DNA of 64,000 nucleotides. It comes from Sulfuricurvum sp. Lineage in GTDB: Bacteria; Campylobacterota; Campylobacteria; Campylobacterales; Sulfurimonadaceae. Made by a program: the position numbers and the translations under genes. The DNA is taken from NCBI GenBank assembly GCA_030696775.1, contig JAUYRN010000012.1, positions 209,796 through 273,795 of the forward strand. Direction: 5' to 3'. Every line of letters starts with the position of its first letter. The first letter of the stretch is position 1. Positions 63,089 to 64,000 of this stretch are shown here, one piece after another. Under the pieces are notes generated by a model. That model was not told the origin of the DNA. It did no database searches and saw nothing but the letters and a program-made list of their open reading frames with translations.

Positions 63089-64000
63089 TAGTTTTTGTCT
63101 CCATTGTTGGTTGCGTTAATGTTTTGAACCAATGGGAGATCTTGAGTTAAACCAGCAGGTAGACGTACTCCTCCGTTGCTAATAGTGAATACTTGATTAT
63201 TATTCAGTGAAATAACCGGTATATTTGTATTTACTGCAGAAATATTTGTCTGTTGTATACCTAAACCTATGGCAGCAGTGTCAATAGTTGCTGTAATAGG
63301 TGGTTCGACATCTATAGAGTGATTGTTTACTATGGTAGTGATATAGTTTTGGATATCCGATCTTACAGTAAACACACCTTTTGTAAATGCAATAACATAG
63401 TTTGGATTTATAAGTGTGCCCTCTAATATCTCATAATCACCTGATGTTTCGCCTAATACTCTTCTAAGTGTGCCACCTAACGTGTCATCTGACGCAAGTC
63501 CTGTTTCTCGATATGTCAATACTGGATCTAATGTTGCATATACCTTAGAAAGCGAATCTGCAATGACCGTGATATCTTTTGGAGTGATAGTTCCCATTCC
63601 AATTGCTGTTGTAGGCAGAACATAATTGCTTGCCAAAGTGGAACCGTTAACTGTAAAATCACCTGAAGTTAATGATACCATTACGCTGTTTGCACTCAGC
63701 ACATCTTTAGAGTTATAAGTTCCTGTTGTCTGATTAATAGTAAAGTTTTCTCCACTTATACCTGTATCTATTCTATAACTGTTTGAAGTAAGAATTGCGC
63801 CATTAGTTCCATCATATGTTTTTGAAGGATCTGAACTTATAGCAGCTGTGAGCGATTTTCGAATAATCGTTGCGCTGAGTCCTGTTTGTTCGACGATGTT
63901 GTAGTTGTCGGCATCGGTCCCGGCAAGGGTCAGTCCGCTGACCGTTACGTTTTGCAATCCTGCGTTTTTACTGGCAAAGGTCCCTGCAGCCGTTCCGCTT
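63088..64000 (-). CDS. Two-partner secretion exoprotein (TpsA), 3' part, with YDG/MBG repeats
   Basis: About 304 C-terminal residues; the frame stays open through the window edge, so the 5' part is missing. Repeats of the YDG/MBG type are visible: SGLTLAGTDADNYNI, PSKTYDGTNGA, TITPKDITVIADSLSKVYA and DPVLTYRETGLASDD. These form stacked beta folds in filamentous-haemagglutinin-like adhesins. It is coupled to tpsB, its exporter. Confidence 0.88.
   Translation of the reverse strand, partial: SGTAAGTFASKNAGLQNVTVSGLTLAGTDADNYNIVEQTGLSATIIRKSLTAAISSDPSKTYDGTNGAILTSNSYRIDTGISGENFTINQTTGTYNSKDVLSANSVMVSLTSGDFTVNGSTLASNYVLPTTAIGMGTITPKDITVIADSLSKVYATLDPVLTYRETGLASDDTLGGTLRRVLGETSGDYEILEGTLINPNYVIAFTKGVFTVRSDIQNYITTIVNNHSIDVEPPITATIDTAAIGLGIQQTNISAVNTNIPVISLNNNQVFTISNGGVRLPAGLTQDLPLVQNINATNNGDKN

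Noticed and set aside
1..64000. CRISPR array, rRNA genes or insertion sequences
   Set aside because: No regular repeat-spacer series, no rRNA-like sequence and no transposase gene with terminal inverted repeats was seen.

Overview
The window looks like the chromosome of a free-living Campylobacterota (epsilonproteobacterium) of the Sulfuricurvum/Sulfurimonas kind. The reasons are the AT-rich intergenic DNA, the characteristic HxxxPL-type sensor kinase (IAHQWRQPLN), an epsilon-type formate dehydrogenase locus with TorD-like chaperone and small Tat protein, a nitrogenase assembly gene, NikR, and a two-partner secretion pair. No species can be named from the sequence alone.

Left flank (1-16.7 kb) is ordinary chromosome: a partial phosphoethanolamine transferase-like gene, nifE, a TonB-dependent receptor divergent from nikR, an EamA exporter, MscS, dnaE, a superoxide reductase, and a + strand run with Fe superoxide dismutase, a family-4-like uracil-DNA glycosylase, a periplasmic protein, a Crp/Fnr regulator, a Dps-like ferritin and an ankyrin protein, ending at the thioesterase gene ybgC.

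From 16.7 to 59.7 kb lies what I read as one 43-kb integrated mobilizable element. A 71-bp direct repeat (35 bp of it perfect) occurs at 16691-16761, where the integrase 3' end overlaps the start of ybgC, and again at 59672-59742. The left third (16.7-30.5 kb) is mobility backbone: tyrosine recombinase, HTH protein, MobF relaxase with a probable gene nested in its 3' end, a candidate oriT, TraK/TraL/TraM-like genes, two metallophosphoesterases, a coupling ATPase, a WGR protein and an XRE-type regulator. No type IV secretion channel genes are seen. The middle (30.8-55.6 kb) is a complete selenoprotein package: a selenocysteine-containing formate dehydrogenase (in-frame UGA plus SECIS) with its membrane, Fe-S, chaperone and sulfuration genes, tRNA-Sec, selA, selB and selD, together with a periplasmic-sensor/kinase/regulator triplet and an unusual operon (molybdopterin oxidoreductase, Fe-S subunit, soluble PhnD-like protein, acyl-CoA dehydrogenase-like flavoprotein, diiron protein). 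Related 21-bp palindromes sit upstream of the fdh operon, tRNA-Sec/selA, the diiron operon and selD, which suggests common regulation. The right end holds a lipoprotein, decayed genes, an amine oxidase and a GNAT toxin-antitoxin pair.

To the right (59.5-61.4 kb) a second, 1.6-kb unit carrying an AAA/DUF234 ATPase is bounded by the same 137-bp right-end repeat. Beyond it lies what looks like the original 5' end of ybgC with its ribosome site, now 44.6 kb from the ybgC body. The last 2.6 kb is a two-partner secretion operon (tpsB and the 3' part of tpsA), cut by the window end.
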